Source of the DNA: Gammaproteobacteria bacterium
GTDB taxonomy: Bacteria; Pseudomonadota; Gammaproteobacteria; Pseudomonadales; Pseudohongiellaceae
Direction: 5' to 3'
Length of the DNA: 64,000 bases
Assembly (NCBI GenBank): GCA_029253585.1
Contig: JAQWZF010000042.1
Span: forward strand, 1-64,000
Of this stretch, positions 34,427-44,186 are shown piece after piece; position 1 is the first letter of the stretch; each line of letters starts with the position of its first letter. The notes beneath the pieces are model-generated. The model saw nothing but the letters and a program-made list of their open reading frames with translations. It was not told where the DNA came from and did no database searches. A program made the translations under genes and the position numbers.

Positions 34427-34856
34427 GGGTCAACTTTGAGCTGTTTGATGGGTTTGAATAGCAGACTATAACAGATACTGAGCATCCATTTGGCGTCCTG
34501 CTTTCGAAGCGCGGGCATTCAACCATGTTTGGCCTTGAATCTCAAGATTATTGGCACGAAGTAACCGCGCGTCCTGTAAAATATTCTGGCAGAAACTGAC
34601 CAAAATGGCCTCATCAATTCGACACTGACAGCAAGGTGTCAAAAATGCTTGATTTCGCGCATGTTTTAAGGGTTTTAGAGCCCAGATCACTTGCAGTGAA
34701 TATCAATATTCTATAGCATTCCGGTGCGCGTGAGGTGTGCGAAAAATCTTTGAAATCTTGGATAAATCTGAGGCTTTGAAGAACTGAAAATGCCCGATCC
34801 AGATAGCAAAAAATTACGAGGATAGCAGCGGGTCAAATCTTTCATTCAGGGAGACA

Positions 34857-34874
34857 CAATGAGTTCACTCATTG
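34857..34874. promoter_or_regulatory. 18-bp perfect palindrome upstream of the cox operon
   Basis: CAATGAGT-TC-ACTCATTG has perfect 8-bp arms around a 2-bp centre. It lies about 160 bp upstream of coxB in the long intergenic region and looks like an operator for a dimeric regulator. The regulator is not identified. Confidence 0.4.
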
Positions 34875-34912
34875 CTATACCTGCTGACAAAGTGCTGGCA
34901 AAACCAAGCTAA
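34859..34912 (+). CDS. Possible 17-residue leader ORF before coxB
   Basis: ATG at 34859 has GGGAG 5-6 nt upstream and encodes MSSLIAIPADKVLAKPS before TAA. It overlaps the palindrome at 34857-34874. It could be a leader peptide or a fortuitous frame. There is no comparative support, so confidence is low. Confidence 0.15.
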   Translation: MSSLIAIPADKVLAKPS

Positions 34913-35032
34913 AATTCTTGTCCCTCTGGAACGCGATGTACACAAAAACTAATTTCCCCTAGCGTTTGGTGGCCAGTTGCTGCCCTGCAGTTTGGGATAC
35001 GTTTGTAATTTTTAAAGAAGGAAGGCGGGTTT

Positions 35033-36388
35033 ATGACTTTAGCGGTCGTTATTTTCTTGCTGGTAATTGGATCGATCATTTTCCATTTTGCCAGCCCCTG
35101 GTGGTTTACAGACATTGCAACTGACTGGGGATCCATCGATTTCACTATTAACGTTACGTTCTGGGTAACTGGATTCGTATTTATCGCGGTGAATTTATTC
35201 CTCGCCTATTGCGTGTACAAGTATCGGCAAAAAGATGGCCATAAAGCCGTTTATGAGCCTGAGAACCACAAGCTGGAGATTTGGCTTTCGGCAATTACCA
35301 CTGTCGGCGTAATCGCGATGCTCGCACCAGGTCTATTTGTTTGGGCTAGCATTGTTACTGTTCCAGACGAAGCCACAGAGTTCGAGGCAATGGGTCAGCA
35401 ATGGCAGTGGGCATTTCGCTACCCGGGTGCCGACGGCATCATGGGTACGGCAGATACTCAGCTAGTTACCGAGACTAACCCTTTCGGCGTGAATATCGCT
35501 GACCCGAATGGTCAGGACGATATCATCGTTGTCAGTCCTGAGATGCACCTGCCTCTGGACAAGCCAGTTAAAGCCTTGCTGCGCTCCAATGACGTACTCC
35601 ATAACTTCACGGTTCCTCAGTTCCGCGTGAAGATGGACTTGGTTCCCGGTCTAATTTCTTATCTGTGGTTTGAGCCAAACAGGGCCGGCCGCTACGACAT
35701 CATGTGTGAAGAGCTCTGTGGTATTGGCCACTTTGTCATGCGCGGTGCCGTCGTTGTAGAGACCCAAGCCGAATATGACGCATGGCTTGATGCACAACCA
35801 ACGTTCGCAGAGACCCAGGCGCAAGCTGCGGCTAACCCCGCTGCCGGCCAAGCACAGTATGCAGTTTGCGCTGCATGCCATGGTGCACAAGGCGAGGGTA
35901 ACCAAGCATTGAACGGACCGAAGCTGGCCGGACAGCAAGCCTGGTATATCGAAAGACAGTTGAAGTATTTCAAAGTCGGCGTACGCGGCGGTGAAGGTGA
36001 TACAAACGGTCAGGCAATGGCGCCGATGGCAAACATGCTGGTCGACGACAACGCCATCCGCAACATGGCTGCCTATATCGCGTCACTACCCGATACGGCT
36101 GCCACGCCAACTATTACTGGCGATGTGGCCAATGGCGCCAGCATCTACAACCGTAACTGTGCGGCCTGCCACCTGGATAACGGTGACGGTACTTGGTACA
36201 CAGATGCGCCGAAACTTGCCGGTATGAGTGATTGGTATTTCGTTACACAGATCAGCAATTTCCGAGCCGGTATCCGTGGCCTGCATCCGAGTGATGACTA
36301 CGGCGAGCAGATGGTTGGTATGGCAACTGCCATGTCTGGAATCGAAGAGATTGAAGATGTAGCGGCCTATATCAATACACTGAGATAG
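35033..36388 (+). CDS. coxB: Cytochrome c oxidase subunit II with two C-terminal cytochrome c domains
   Basis: The 451-residue protein has an N-terminal membrane helix (about 1-20), two further helices (about 40-64 and 83-107) and a periplasmic cupredoxin domain. The CuA ligands are seen in SNDVLHNFTVPQ and CEELCGIGHFVM. Beyond residue about 260 there are two class I cytochrome c domains, with CAACH at about 283 and CAACH at about 380, similar to cytochrome c4. Ordinary subunit II lacks these; single-domain fusions define caa3 oxidases, and a dihaem extension is less common. It should accept electrons directly. A strong AAGGAAGG lies upstream. Confidence 0.95.
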   Translation: MTLAVVIFLLVIGSIIFHFASPWWFTDIATDWGSIDFTINVTFWVTGFVFIAVNLFLAYCVYKYRQKDGHKAVYEPENHKLEIWLSAITTVGVIAMLAPGLFVWASIVTVPDEATEFEAMGQQWQWAFRYPGADGIMGTADTQLVTETNPFGVNIADPNGQDDIIVVSPEMHLPLDKPVKALLRSNDVLHNFTVPQFRVKMDLVPGLISYLWFEPNRAGRYDIMCEELCGIGHFVMRGAVVVETQAEYDAWLDAQPTFAETQAQAAANPAAGQAQYAVCAACHGAQGEGNQALNGPKLAGQQAWYIERQLKYFKVGVRGGEGDTNGQAMAPMANMLVDDNAIRNMAAYIASLPDTAATPTITGDVANGASIYNRNCAACHLDNGDGTWYTDAPKLAGMSDWYFVTQISNFRAGIRGLHPSDDYGEQMVGMATAMSGIEEIEDVAAYINTLR

Positions 36389-36496
36389 AGCGCCACAACT
36401 AGATTGTTTTTAAAAAGAATTTTAGCTTAGAAAAGATAGTTAACGAAATTTAGCCGTAACTGGCTGATACAAAGATTATAGAGTTAGGAGGTTTTA

Positions 36497-38287
36497 ATGG
36501 CTTACGTACCATTGGCTGATCAAGATTCCGAAATGGAGATGCATCATCCGCATAGCTGGGTTACTAAATACGTTTGGAGCCAAGATCACAAAGTTATTGC
36601 CATTCAATACGGTGGCTTGGCCATCGCTGTAGGAGTTGTTGCCTTAGTGCTTTCATTGCTAATGCGCATGCAGCTGGGTTTTCCAGAGACATTCGATCTG
36701 ATTGACCCGAGCTCCTACTACCAGTCGGTAACGATGCACGGCATGATCATGGTTGTTTACATGCTGACGGCCTTATTGCTTGGTGGTTTTGGCAACTATT
36801 TGATACCGCTTATGTGCGGTGCCAGAGACATGGTGTTCCCATTCCTCAACATGCTAAGTGTTTGGGTATACGCGCTGTCAGTCATCATTCTGATGGCTAG
36901 CTTCTTTGTCGATGGCGGGCCGACTGGGGGTGGGTGGACTTTGTATCCTCCACAGACTGCCATGGCAGGCACACCGGGACACGACATGGGCATCGTCTTG
37001 ATGCTGTTGTCTCTAGCCGTATTCATCGTTGCCTTCACAATGGGCGGCCTGAACTACGTGACTACAATCTTGCAGTATCGCTGCCGCGGCTTGACCATGA
37101 TGCGTCTTCCTCTGACTGTTTGGGGAATCTTTATCGCGACAATTCTTGGCCTGTTTGCTTTCCCAGCGTTGCTTGTTTCGGCAATCATGATGCTCTTCGA
37201 TATGCTGCTAGGCACTAGCTTCTTTATGCCGGCGGTTATCGAATCAGGCACGCCGCTCGATCATAACGGTGGCAGCCCGATCCTGTTCCAGCATTTGTTC
37301 TGGTTCTTCGGTCACCCTGAGGTATATATCGTGGCATTGCCGGCTTTCGGTCTTGTCTCTGACGTTCTCTCCACTCATGCTCGAAAGAATATCTTCGGCT
37401 ACCGCATGATGGTTTGGGCGATTATCGCCATTGGCGGATTAAGCTTCATCGTATGGGCACACCATATGTATGTGAGTGGTATGAACCCTTACTTCGGCTT
37501 CTTCTTCGCTACGACGACTTTGATCATTGCGGTACCTACGGCACTTAAGGTTTACAACTGGGTGCTAACGCTTTGGGAAGGCGACATTCGTCTCAACGCG
37601 CCAATGTATTTTGCCATCGGCTTTATCTTTACCTTCATCCACGGTGGCTTGACTGGTTTGTTCCTCGGTAACGTGGTTATCGATTTACCACTTTCCGATA
37701 CTTACTTCGTGGTAGCTCACTTCCATATGGTAATGGGTGTGTCTCCCGTGCTGGTTATCTTTGCGGCGCTATACCACTGGTATCCGAAGGTTACTGGTCG
37801 TATGTTCCATGAAGGCATGGCGAAGGCCCACTTCTGGTGTACTTTCCTTGGTACCTACGCGATCTATCTGCCAATGCACTACCTTGGCTTCTTGGGTGTT
37901 CCGCGTCGTTACTACGCGATGGGCAGCACGGATTTCATTCCAGAGACTGCGCAGGATTTGAACGTGACGATTACCTACGCCGCATTATTCGTTGGGGCTG
38001 CACAGCTGTTGTTCTTCATCAACATCTTCTGGAGCCTGCGCAACGGCGAGAAATCGGGCCCTAACCCTTGGGGTTCGGCTTCTCTAGAATGGCAGACGCC
38101 TGATACGCCGCCGGTTCATGGAAACTGGGGTGATGAGTTACCCACTGTTTACCGATGGGCTTACGACTACAGCGTCCCTGGTGCTCATGAAGACTTCATT
38201 CCACAGAATGTGCCGGAAAGCGTCGAGCCTACTGCGGACGAACAGCATTTCGATCCTAGCCACGATACGTCCAAGGCAGATGTATGA
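36497..38287 (+). CDS. coxA: Cytochrome c oxidase subunit I (haem-copper, A1 type)
   Basis: The 596-residue protein has twelve membrane helices and an AGGAGG ribosome-binding site. The haem ligands and CuB ligands are visible in TMHGMIMV, FFGHPEVYIVALP, WAHHMYVSG and VVAHFHMVMG. The cross-linked Tyr lies in the GHPEVY motif, whose Glu and the ARDM Asp indicate a proton D-channel of A1 type. The K-channel Thr/Lys is in VPTALKVYNW. The C-terminal 70 residues are acidic and extend beyond the core. The end overlaps the next gene by 4 bp. Confidence 0.97.
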   Translation: MAYVPLADQDSEMEMHHPHSWVTKYVWSQDHKVIAIQYGGLAIAVGVVALVLSLLMRMQLGFPETFDLIDPSSYYQSVTMHGMIMVVYMLTALLLGGFGNYLIPLMCGARDMVFPFLNMLSVWVYALSVIILMASFFVDGGPTGGGWTLYPPQTAMAGTPGHDMGIVLMLLSLAVFIVAFTMGGLNYVTTILQYRCRGLTMMRLPLTVWGIFIATILGLFAFPALLVSAIMMLFDMLLGTSFFMPAVIESGTPLDHNGGSPILFQHLFWFFGHPEVYIVALPAFGLVSDVLSTHARKNIFGYRMMVWAIIAIGGLSFIVWAHHMYVSGMNPYFGFFFATTTLIIAVPTALKVYNWVLTLWEGDIRLNAPMYFAIGFIFTFIHGGLTGLFLGNVVIDLPLSDTYFVVAHFHMVMGVSPVLVIFAALYHWYPKVTGRMFHEGMAKAHFWCTFLGTYAIYLPMHYLGFLGVPRRYYAMGSTDFIPETAQDLNVTITYAALFVGAAQLLFFINIFWSLRNGEKSGPNPWGSASLEWQTPDTPPVHGNWGDELPTVYRWAYDYSVPGAHEDFIPQNVPESVEPTADEQHFDPSHDTSKADV

Positions 38288-38898
38288 GTCTGTATAAGCA
38301 ACTTACCGATAAGCCCTGGGAACGAAAGGGCATACTCGGCGGACTAAACCCGGAGGGCGCCTTCGAGTCCCCTCCGGAACGCGTCGCCTTAGGTTTTTTC
38401 CTGGTGATCGCTTCGGTTATTTTTTCGCTTTTGGGTGTTAGTTATGTCATTCGGATGTCGTTGCCAGATTGGGAGCCGCTAGCCGACCCTTCTCAACTCT
38501 GGTTGAACACGGGCTTACTATTTATCAGTAGCGTCTTGTTCCAATGGGCAAGAAATACAGCCAAGGCCGGCAAGCAGAAGAATTTGATAACCGCTTTCGT
38601 TGGCGGTGGTGTGTTTGCCCTGCTTTTTATCATGGGCCAGATGCTCACCTGGGATAGCCTGCAAGAAGCTGGCTATTTAGTAACTTCAAACCCGGCTAAC
38701 TCTTTCTTCTATCTGCTTACGGGTTTGCACATCGCACACCTGTTGGGCGGGCTTTGGGTGTGGAGTAAGGCTTCCATTCGATTGCTTTCAGGTAGCAAGC
38801 CTGAAGATATGAGCCTGAGCATCGAGTTGTGTACCTTATATTGGCATTTTTTGCTGATTATCTGGTTGGTTATGTTTGCGATTCTTTCCAATACCTAA
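38284..38898 (+). CDS. Cytochrome c oxidase subunit III-like protein, first copy
   Basis: The 204-residue protein has five hydrophobic helices and the subunit III-like elements YLLTGLHIAHLLGGL and LYWHFLLIIWLVMFA. It overlaps the coxA stop by 4 bp (ATGA), so it is translationally coupled to subunit I. It is a distant paralogue of the next subunit III gene; the typical Glu-containing helix is less clear here. It probably occupies a subunit III position or assists assembly. Confidence 0.85.
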   Translation: MSLYKQLTDKPWERKGILGGLNPEGAFESPPERVALGFFLVIASVIFSLLGVSYVIRMSLPDWEPLADPSQLWLNTGLLFISSVLFQWARNTAKAGKQKNLITAFVGGGVFALLFIMGQMLTWDSLQEAGYLVTSNPANSFFYLLTGLHIAHLLGGLWVWSKASIRLLSGSKPEDMSLSIELCTLYWHFLLIIWLVMFAILSNT

Positions 38899-38987
38899 TC
38901 ACTGACGTATCTGGGCAAGAGTAGATCGGCAAGAGTAGTTAGGTAATAGAAAAATAAAGTTTAATTAGAACGTTTATAGGAAATAGC

Positions 38988-39668
38988 ATGAGTGAAGCAG
39001 CAATAAGCGGAGCGGGCACAATGCCTGGATCTAGCACTTTAGTCGACGATTGGAGTGCTGATAAACAGGCCTACCATGTACCTTGGGGCAAGGCCATGAT
39101 GTGGATCTTCCTGGTGAGTGATACGTTTATCTTCACTTGCTTTCTAACGGGATACCTCCATGTTCGATTGACTACCACCGAGCCATGGCCGCTGCAGAGT
39201 GAGATCTTTGCGCTATCCTTTGGCGGAGACCCTATTCCGCTTATCCTGATTGCGATCATGACCTTTATATTGATTACCAGCTCTGGAACCATGGCGCTGG
39301 CGGTTAATTTTGGTTATCGACGCGATAAGGCAAAGACTTTCTGGTTTATGGTTGCTACCGCTGCCTTCGGCGCCTCATTCGTTGGCATGCAGGCCTTTGA
39401 GTGGAGCAAACTGATTCTGGAAGAGGGAGTACGTCCCTGGGGCAACCCCTTTGGGGCTCCGCAGTTTGGGTCTATATTTTTTATGATCACCGGCTTTCAC
39501 GGCTTGCACGTAACCGCTGGTGTTATTTACTTGTTAACTGTTGCCTTCAAGGTAAAGAAGGGACATTACGACAAGAAAGGTTATGAGATTGTTGAGATTG
39601 CCGGCTTGTATTGGCACTTTGTGGATCTCGTTTGGGTATTCATTTTCGCATTTTTCTACTTATTGTAA
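38988..39668 (+). CDS. coxC: Cytochrome c oxidase subunit III, second copy
   Basis: The 226-residue protein has five membrane helices. The conserved subunit III features are the acidic helix GMQAFEWSKLI, ITGFHGLHVTAGVIYLL and LYWHFVDLVWVFIF. It is closer to classical CoxC than the preceding gene. An 89-bp gap separates the two and contains no clear signal. Tandem subunit III genes are unusual; one may be specific to the long haem c-bearing subunit II. Confidence 0.93.
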   Translation: MSEAAISGAGTMPGSSTLVDDWSADKQAYHVPWGKAMMWIFLVSDTFIFTCFLTGYLHVRLTTTEPWPLQSEIFALSFGGDPIPLILIAIMTFILITSSGTMALAVNFGYRRDKAKTFWFMVATAAFGASFVGMQAFEWSKLILEEGVRPWGNPFGAPQFGSIFFMITGFHGLHVTAGVIYLLTVAFKVKKGHYDKKGYEIVEIAGLYWHFVDLVWVFIFAFFYLL

Positions 39669-39680
39669 GAGGGGACAGAG

Positions 39681-40085
39681 ATGTCATCTGAAGCAGGTCA
39701 ACAACATCCTCTAGGGATTTATTACAAAATCTGGATTCTTCTGTTCGTACTGAGTTCATTCTCTTACGCAGTCGATTACTTCAACGTCCAAGGCGGCATG
39801 CGCTGGGGCCTAGTTCTCCTCTTCATGGTTTTGAAGGCTGGCTTTATCGTCGCAATCTTCATGCACGTTGTTTGGGAGAGGATGGCGCTGGTACTTACCA
39901 TTCTCGGACCACCGATTGTGCTACTGCTATTGATCGGGCTCATGACGATCGAAGGCAACTATACTTCCGGAACACGCTATCAGTACATGGGGCATGATCC
40001 GAATGCTGTTGCCCTAACCCCGAGTGATCTCCATGGTGGAGAACACGGCGAGGAAGGGGAACACGCTGAAGAAGAGGCACACTAA
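39681..40085 (+). CDS. Cytochrome c oxidase subunit IV (CyoD/CtaF-like)
   Basis: The 134-residue protein has three membrane helices (about 14-33, 39-60 and 66-90) with LKAGFIVAIFMHVVWE, typical of small subunit IV proteins. The C-terminus is His/Glu-rich (GGEHGEEGEHAEEEAH) and may bind metal. It is the last gene of the cox operon, 12 bp after coxC, and is followed by a strong terminator. No ctaG (Cox11), surf1 or ctaA gene follows. Confidence 0.9.
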   Translation: MSSEAGQQHPLGIYYKIWILLFVLSSFSYAVDYFNVQGGMRWGLVLLFMVLKAGFIVAIFMHVVWERMALVLTILGPPIVLLLLIGLMTIEGNYTSGTRYQYMGHDPNAVALTPSDLHGGEHGEEGEHAEEEAH

Positions 40086-40096
40086 GTCTTCTTCAT

Positions 40097-40125
40097 AAAA
40101 AAGGCCGCTCTAAGCGGCCTTTTTT
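40097..40125. terminator. Bidirectional rho-independent terminator after the cox operon
   Basis: AAAAAAGGCCGCT-CTA-AGCGGCC followed by TTTTTT forms a 7-bp GC-rich stem extended by A:T pairs. Because of its symmetry it can terminate the cox operon on the plus strand and the aroE transcript on the minus strand. Confidence 0.92.
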
Positions 40126-40204
40126 ATTGCTGTAGCAAATAGAATTATTCAGCTGGGTATTCTTGTTACTCTTCTAAAACCTTTTCTCACAATTCTTCGA
40201 GTAA

Positions 40205-41038
40205 CTAGGCCTGCCCGCGAAGCTCGGCGATAACCGGCGCGGTATTTGGCCTGACACCTCGCCATAGCGCGAAGGCCTCCGCAGCTTGTTCCACCAGCAT
40301 TCCCAGGCCATCTATACTCAGTGCAGCACCCTGCTGTTTTGCCCATTGCACAAAAGGGGTATCGCTTGCTGCATACATCAGGTCATAGCAACAACAACCG
40401 CTATCAAGCAGGCTCCCGTCTAATTGGGGCATCTCACCTTGCAGACTGGACGACGTTCCATTGATGATAATGTCAAAGCGGCGGCCGTGGTTCGCCGTAT
40501 CTTGCAGCGCCTCATAGGACAGGGTCTCGATCTCTGTCATAGATGCGAACTCGTCTGCCAGGGTTTCGGCTTTCGCCAGAGTCCGGTTGACTACAGTAAT
40601 TGTGGCGACTTGTTCATAGACAAGTGCGGCTAGTGCCCCACGAATAGCCCCGCCCGCACCGAGTATTAACAAGCGCTGACCAATAAGATCTATTCCGTTA
40701 TTCTGTTTGATATCTGTAACTAAGCCTATGCCATCTGTATTGTCACCACAGATGTTTCCCTGATCATCGAGAAATAAAGTGTTTACGGCTTTCGCTAGCT
40801 GCGCTCTTGGGGAGAGACTCGCCGCTATTGCAAACGCGTTTTCCTTAAAAGGAACGGTCACGTTTAGCCCTGCACCCCCTTCGGCGAAGAAGCTTTTAAC
40901 GAAGCCATCGAAGTCACCCTCTTCTAGAGGTATCGCCGTGTAGCTCATCTCTTGATTTGTCTGCTTTGCAAACACGGAATGGATCAGGGGCGACTTACTG
41001 TGGCTAACAGGATTGCCGAGGACTGCATATTTGGACAC
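40205..41038 (-). CDS. aroE: Shikimate 5-dehydrogenase
   Basis: The 277-residue enzyme has the N-terminal substrate domain with GNPVSHSKSPLIH and NVTVPFKENAF (catalytic Lys). The NADP-binding domain has the glycine-rich loop LGAGGAIRGAL, followed by VVNRTLAKAE, whose Asn-Arg-Thr selects NADP, and INGTSSSLQGE. It reduces 3-dehydroshikimate in aromatic amino acid synthesis. The start is GTG at 41038 with AGAGAGA upstream. It lies downstream of hemF, as in Pseudomonas. Confidence 0.96.
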   Translation of the reverse strand: MSKYAVLGNPVSHSKSPLIHSVFAKQTNQEMSYTAIPLEEGDFDGFVKSFFAEGGAGLNVTVPFKENAFAIAASLSPRAQLAKAVNTLFLDDQGNICGDNTDGIGLVTDIKQNNGIDLIGQRLLILGAGGAIRGALAALVYEQVATITVVNRTLAKAETLADEFASMTEIETLSYEALQDTANHGRRFDIIINGTSSSLQGEMPQLDGSLLDSGCCCYDLMYAASDTPFVQWAKQQGAALSIDGLGMLVEQAAEAFALWRGVRPNTAPVIAELRGQA

Positions 41039-41132
41039 GCTGGGTCTCTCTTCTTTTTATTTCGTTATTTCCGTTATTTCTGGCGTCTATTTTTAGTACT
41101 GTTTGTAGCGCCGCATGTAGCTGTGCAGAAGA

Positions 41133-42358
<1,226 letters not shown>

Positions 42359-42865
42359 CTATTGGCTGAGGGAATCCTGCAAAGCCTTGTCTTGGGCCTG
42401 CACTTTTTCGCTGTTCGCAACACGTTCAGCTTTCACTCGTTCCGCCAGATCAGGGTCTGCCAGAGACAGTATCTGAGCGGCTAGATAGGCGGCATTTTTT
42501 GCACCCGTCTTGCCTATAGCGACGGTGGCTACCGGAATGCCCGCAGGCATCTGCACCGTAGAGAGCAATGCATCCAATCCGCTGAGTGGCCCAGAATCTA
42601 TAGGAACACCGATAACTGGTACCGTGGTGTGTGCTGCTGTTGCCCCAGCCAGATGGGCGGCAAGGCCAGCGCCGGAGATAAATACTTTGCAGCCACGTTC
42701 CTGCGCATCGCTTATATACGCCTGGGTGACGCTGGGTGTTCGGTGTGCCGAAGTGATCTTGATTTCATAGTTGATCTGCAACTGCTTCAATATGTCTGCA
42801 GCAAACTGCATGATAGTCAGGTCGCTTTCGGAACCCATTAATATAGCTACAAAAGAAGTACTCAT
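42359..42865 (-). CDS. purE: N5-carboxyaminoimidazole ribonucleotide mutase
   Basis: The 168-residue enzyme has the PurE signatures [33 protein letters not shown] and [16 protein letters not shown]. It is class I PurE, which rearranges N5-CAIR to CAIR in purine synthesis and normally needs PurK to make its substrate. purK is not adjacent and not in the window. It lies between hemF and the broken dprA. Confidence 0.95.
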   Translation of the reverse strand: MSTSFVAILMGSESDLTIMQFAADILKQLQINYEIKITSAHRTPSVTQAYISDAQERGCKVFISGAGLAAHLAGATAAHTTVPVIGVPIDSGPLSGLDALLSTVQMPAGIPVATVAIGKTGAKNAAYLAAQILSLADPDLAERVKAERVANSEKVQAQDKALQDSLSQ

Positions 42866-42931
42866 GATGTCTAAACCATAAAAATTGATGAAAGGGGAAA
42901 CTACCCTAGACGCTTAGTCTATGCAAGAATT

Positions 42932-44039
42932 CTAGTTGGACCTGTAGTAACGGCCCCCTTTCTGATGTATCAATCCGTCAGCCTCTAATTCCATCAGCTG
43001 CGCATGCAGTTCCTGCAGTTGTAGCTGGCATTCAGCTAAAATTGATTCGAAAAGGCTTCCATGATCTTCGATCAACTCCAGTACTGTAGATCCACACTTA
43101 GTATCCAGATTTGGAACCGCTACTTTTGAAGGTGCTGGGTCTTTGATTGGTATTGTTTTGGTTCCGTCTATTCCCATTTCTTCTAGGATATCCGATGGCT
43201 CTTCAACGAGCTTCGCTCCCTGTTTAATTAAGTAGTGACTCCCCCGGCTCTGCAAGCTGCCAATAGGGCCTGGCAATGCAAACACATCACGGTTTTGTTC
43301 GACAGCAAGCCTAGCCGTTATTAAAGATCCACTCTTCATAGTAGCCTCGACGACTAAGGTGCCCTCACATAGGCCGCTTATTACCTGGTTCCTTCTTGGA
43401 AAATTGCGGAATAAGGGTGTAGTTCCCAATGGAAATTCTGAGATTAGCGCTCCATCCTCGATGATATTGTCGGCCAGTTTTGCGTTCTTAGCCGGATAGA
43501 TGCGATCAATGCCCGTTCCTACTACCGCAGTGGTTCTTCCATTGCCGTCGAGTGCGCCCTGATGAGCCTTGGTGTCCACGCCAGAGGCAAGTCCACTACA
43601 AATTTGTATGCCAGCCTTACTTATTTCTCTAGCCATTCAGTAAGCACTTCTTTTTCCATAAGCACTCGCATTGCGGCTACCGACCAAAGAGAAGTGTCTC
43701 CTAACCAGAGAGCCCATATAACCACGAACGAAAAGAAGGAGAGGTGCCGCATCTATCTCCCTTAACAAGGGTGGATACAGAGCACAGCAGGTGATTCTCA
43801 GGCTGTTCTAACCATGCCAGAGCAGCTTCCGTTGCTTCGAGAGGCCCATCTTTGCTCCCTTCGTTCTTTAATAGATTGATCTGTTCATTATTGAAACCTT
43901 GTTGCTGATAGCGCGATCTCGGCAGGTTAACTAGTGCCTTTGCCGAACCAAATGTCTTAAGCAGCCTTGAAAATATGGGCGCAGGTATCCGCTTACTGCC
44001 GACAATGCCTAAGTAGTAATGGCAGATGTGAGAATCCAT
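42932..44039 (-). pseudogene. dprA: Broken dprA (DNA-processing protein A) with frameshift and internal stop
   Basis: The DprA N-terminal helical domain is read from 44039 (MDSHICHYYLGIVGS). Near 43778 the frame is lost: in the next frame the expected YPPLLREIDAAPLLLFVRGY continues through SLVGSRNASAYGKRSAY. A TGA at 43637-43639 then interrupts that frame. Immediately after it the Rossmann-like core continues in the same frame (MAREISKAGIQICSGLASG, then FPRRNQVISGLCEGTLVVEA) to 42932. So at least one indel (probably a small deletion) and one nonsense change break the gene. DprA loads RecA on incoming DNA in natural transformation. Both pieces retain good similarity, so decay is recent. Base-calling error is possible but two separate lesions make it less likely. 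Confidence 0.85.
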
Positions 44040-44186
44040 GGTTCATCCTTGAGCAATGGAATTAAGATTTTCATGCAAGTTTGCGCCCTTAATCGGCGAT
44101 AACCGGAAAAGCCCGGCGACTGAAATCCTCGAGATCTCAATCGTCGTCTTAATAGAGTGTAGGATAGATTCGATGGGATGGCGTAA

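Larger units (their letters stand above)
34427..35032. other. 606-bp intergenic region upstream of coxB
   Basis: This stretch lies between the divergent cyoE and coxB genes and is likely to hold both promoters. It contains the palindrome at 34857-34874 and a possible 17-codon ORF (34859-34912), described separately. Near its end a good AAGGAAGG ribosome-binding site serves coxB. I see no larger credible gene: a 74-codon minus-strand frame (34690-34466) has no recognisable features. Confidence 0.4.

Noticed and set aside
34466..34690. 74-codon minus-strand frame in the coxB upstream region
   Set aside because: No ribosome-binding site of note, no domain features, and probably a chance frame in a promoter region.
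43637..43639. TGA in dprA as programmed readthrough or selenocysteine
   Set aside because: A separate upstream frameshift also breaks the gene, no SECIS-like element is evident, and the neighbouring gene is decayed too.
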